From Gordonia mangrovi (GTDB lineage Bacteria > Actinomycetota > Actinomycetes > Mycobacteriales > Mycobacteriaceae): DNA of 64,000 bases. Within the stretch, counting starts at the first letter, position 1. Every line of letters begins with the position of its first letter. A program made the translations under genes and the position numbers. The notes below the pieces were generated by a model. The model saw only the letters and a list, made by a program, of their open reading frames with translations, was not told the origin of the DNA and did not search any database. The stretch spans positions 4,216,001-4,280,000 of the forward strand of contig NZ_CP102850.1 of NCBI RefSeq assembly GCF_024734075.1, written 5' to 3'. Shown one piece after another: positions 63,749 to 64,000 of this stretch.

Positions 63749-64000
63749 CCACGGGAGACAACGACGATCCACGGACCCGTCCGGGCCGTCACTCGATGCC
63801 CGACGACGGCGCGACCCCTCGGGAACCGTCGGTCCGACCACCCGAGGTGACCCACCGTCCGGGCGGTGACGCCCGATCGTCCGGAGCCTGGGTCCCGCCG
63901 GAATCCGGCGCGGCGGCAGGCAAAGCGCCCGAGTTCCCCGCGGCTGCGTCCACGGCCCCGCCGGGTGCGGTCGCGACCGCGACGCGTGCCCCGGCGCAAC
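63745..64000 (+). CDS. sugA: SugA, trehalose ABC transporter permease (partial, N-terminus only)
   Basis: An ATG overlapping the lpqY stop by 4 bases opens a frame that runs off the window after 85 codons. The visible part (MTTGDNDDPRTRPGRHS, then VTHRPGGDARSSGAWVPPES and AAASTAPPGAVATATRAPAQ) is a polar Pro/Ala/Arg-rich extension with no membrane segment yet. Identity as SugA rests on position alone, after lpqY as in M. tuberculosis Rv1235-Rv1236. The extension is longer than I recall for mycobacterial SugA. Confidence 0.7.
   Translation, partial: MTTGDNDDPRTRPGRHSMPDDGATPREPSVRPPEVTHRPGGDARSSGAWVPPESGAAAGKAPEFPAAASTAPPGAVATATRAPAQ

Noticed and set aside
1..64000. CRISPR array, tRNA, rRNA, insertion sequence, phage or integrase
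   Set aside because: No regularly spaced repeats, no tRNA-like cloverleaf recognised and no transposase, integrase or phage proteins seen on either strand.

Overview
The window comes from the chromosome of a high-GC, mycolic-acid-containing actinobacterium (order Mycobacteriales). Gordonia or a close relative is my best guess, but this is inference from gene content and order only. The evidence is the AccA3/AccD5/AccE5 acyl-CoA carboxylase, a secreted antigen-85-type mycolyltransferase homologue, the rmlD-wbbL-manB cell-wall set, the sigE-rseA-htrA-tatB block, and lpqY-sugA of the trehalose recycling importer. Short overlaps (ATGA, GTGA), GTG starts and likely leaderless mRNAs are frequent. 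I see no tRNA, rRNA, insertion sequence, prophage or CRISPR array.

Region 1 (1-23 kb) is metabolic. The left edge holds the start of cbiM (cobalt uptake) behind a well-preserved cobalamin riboswitch, divergent from an acyl-CoA dehydrogenase. A minus-strand run follows: an MFS exporter, an 8-oxoguanine-deaminase-like amidohydrolase, a FAD subunit, a fused FeS/molybdopterin xanthine-dehydrogenase-type protein and an Nramp transporter. Pyruvate carboxylase comes next, then a two-component flavin-dependent aromatic hydroxylase with a divergent AraC regulator (phenol or 4-hydroxyphenylacetate type), and a cold-shock gene. A second purine island (17.6-23.0 kb) has uraH, uraD, a urate/xanthine permease carrying a C-terminal UraD-like domain, a divergent PucR regulator and a MocA-like molybdenum-cofactor gene. 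Together the islands cover purine to urate and 5-hydroxyisourate to allantoin. Urate oxidase is not in the window.

Region 2 (23-39.5 kb) is the acyl-CoA carboxylase locus: accA3 at one end, maf-accE5-accD5 and divergent birA at the other, with the sseA-sufE sulfurtransferase pair between. In M. tuberculosis (from memory) sseA is directly followed by maf. Here about 7 kb lies between them, and another PapA-type gene sits between sufE and accA3. Four tandem PapA-like condensation-domain acyltransferases, one secreted mycolyltransferase-like esterase and one WS/DGAT-like acyltransferase are present. This looks like an acyl-lipid assembly island built into the carboxylase locus, and it is the best candidate for an undescribed system here.

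Region 3 (39.5-52.5 kb) carries a small membrane protein, a PH-domain protein with a two-component system, a GtrA protein, purK-purE, a dienelactone-hydrolase pair, a TIGR03089 protein, a LytR-CpsA-Psr ligase with a very long basic tail, and rmlD-wbbL-manB. Region 4 (52.5-64 kb) matches the M. tuberculosis Rv1220c-Rv1236 order: O-methyltransferase, sigE, rseA, htrA, tatB, mrp, a lytic transglycosylase, a DUF1003 protein, an MgtE_N/CBS protein without a channel, a general-stress-like membrane protein, lpqY and the start of sugA. Regions 2-3 and 4 are far apart in M. tuberculosis, so their adjacency marks a rearrangement between lineages. Coordinates of starts were chosen by hand from ribosome-binding sites and homology; family names rest on motif recognition, not on searches.
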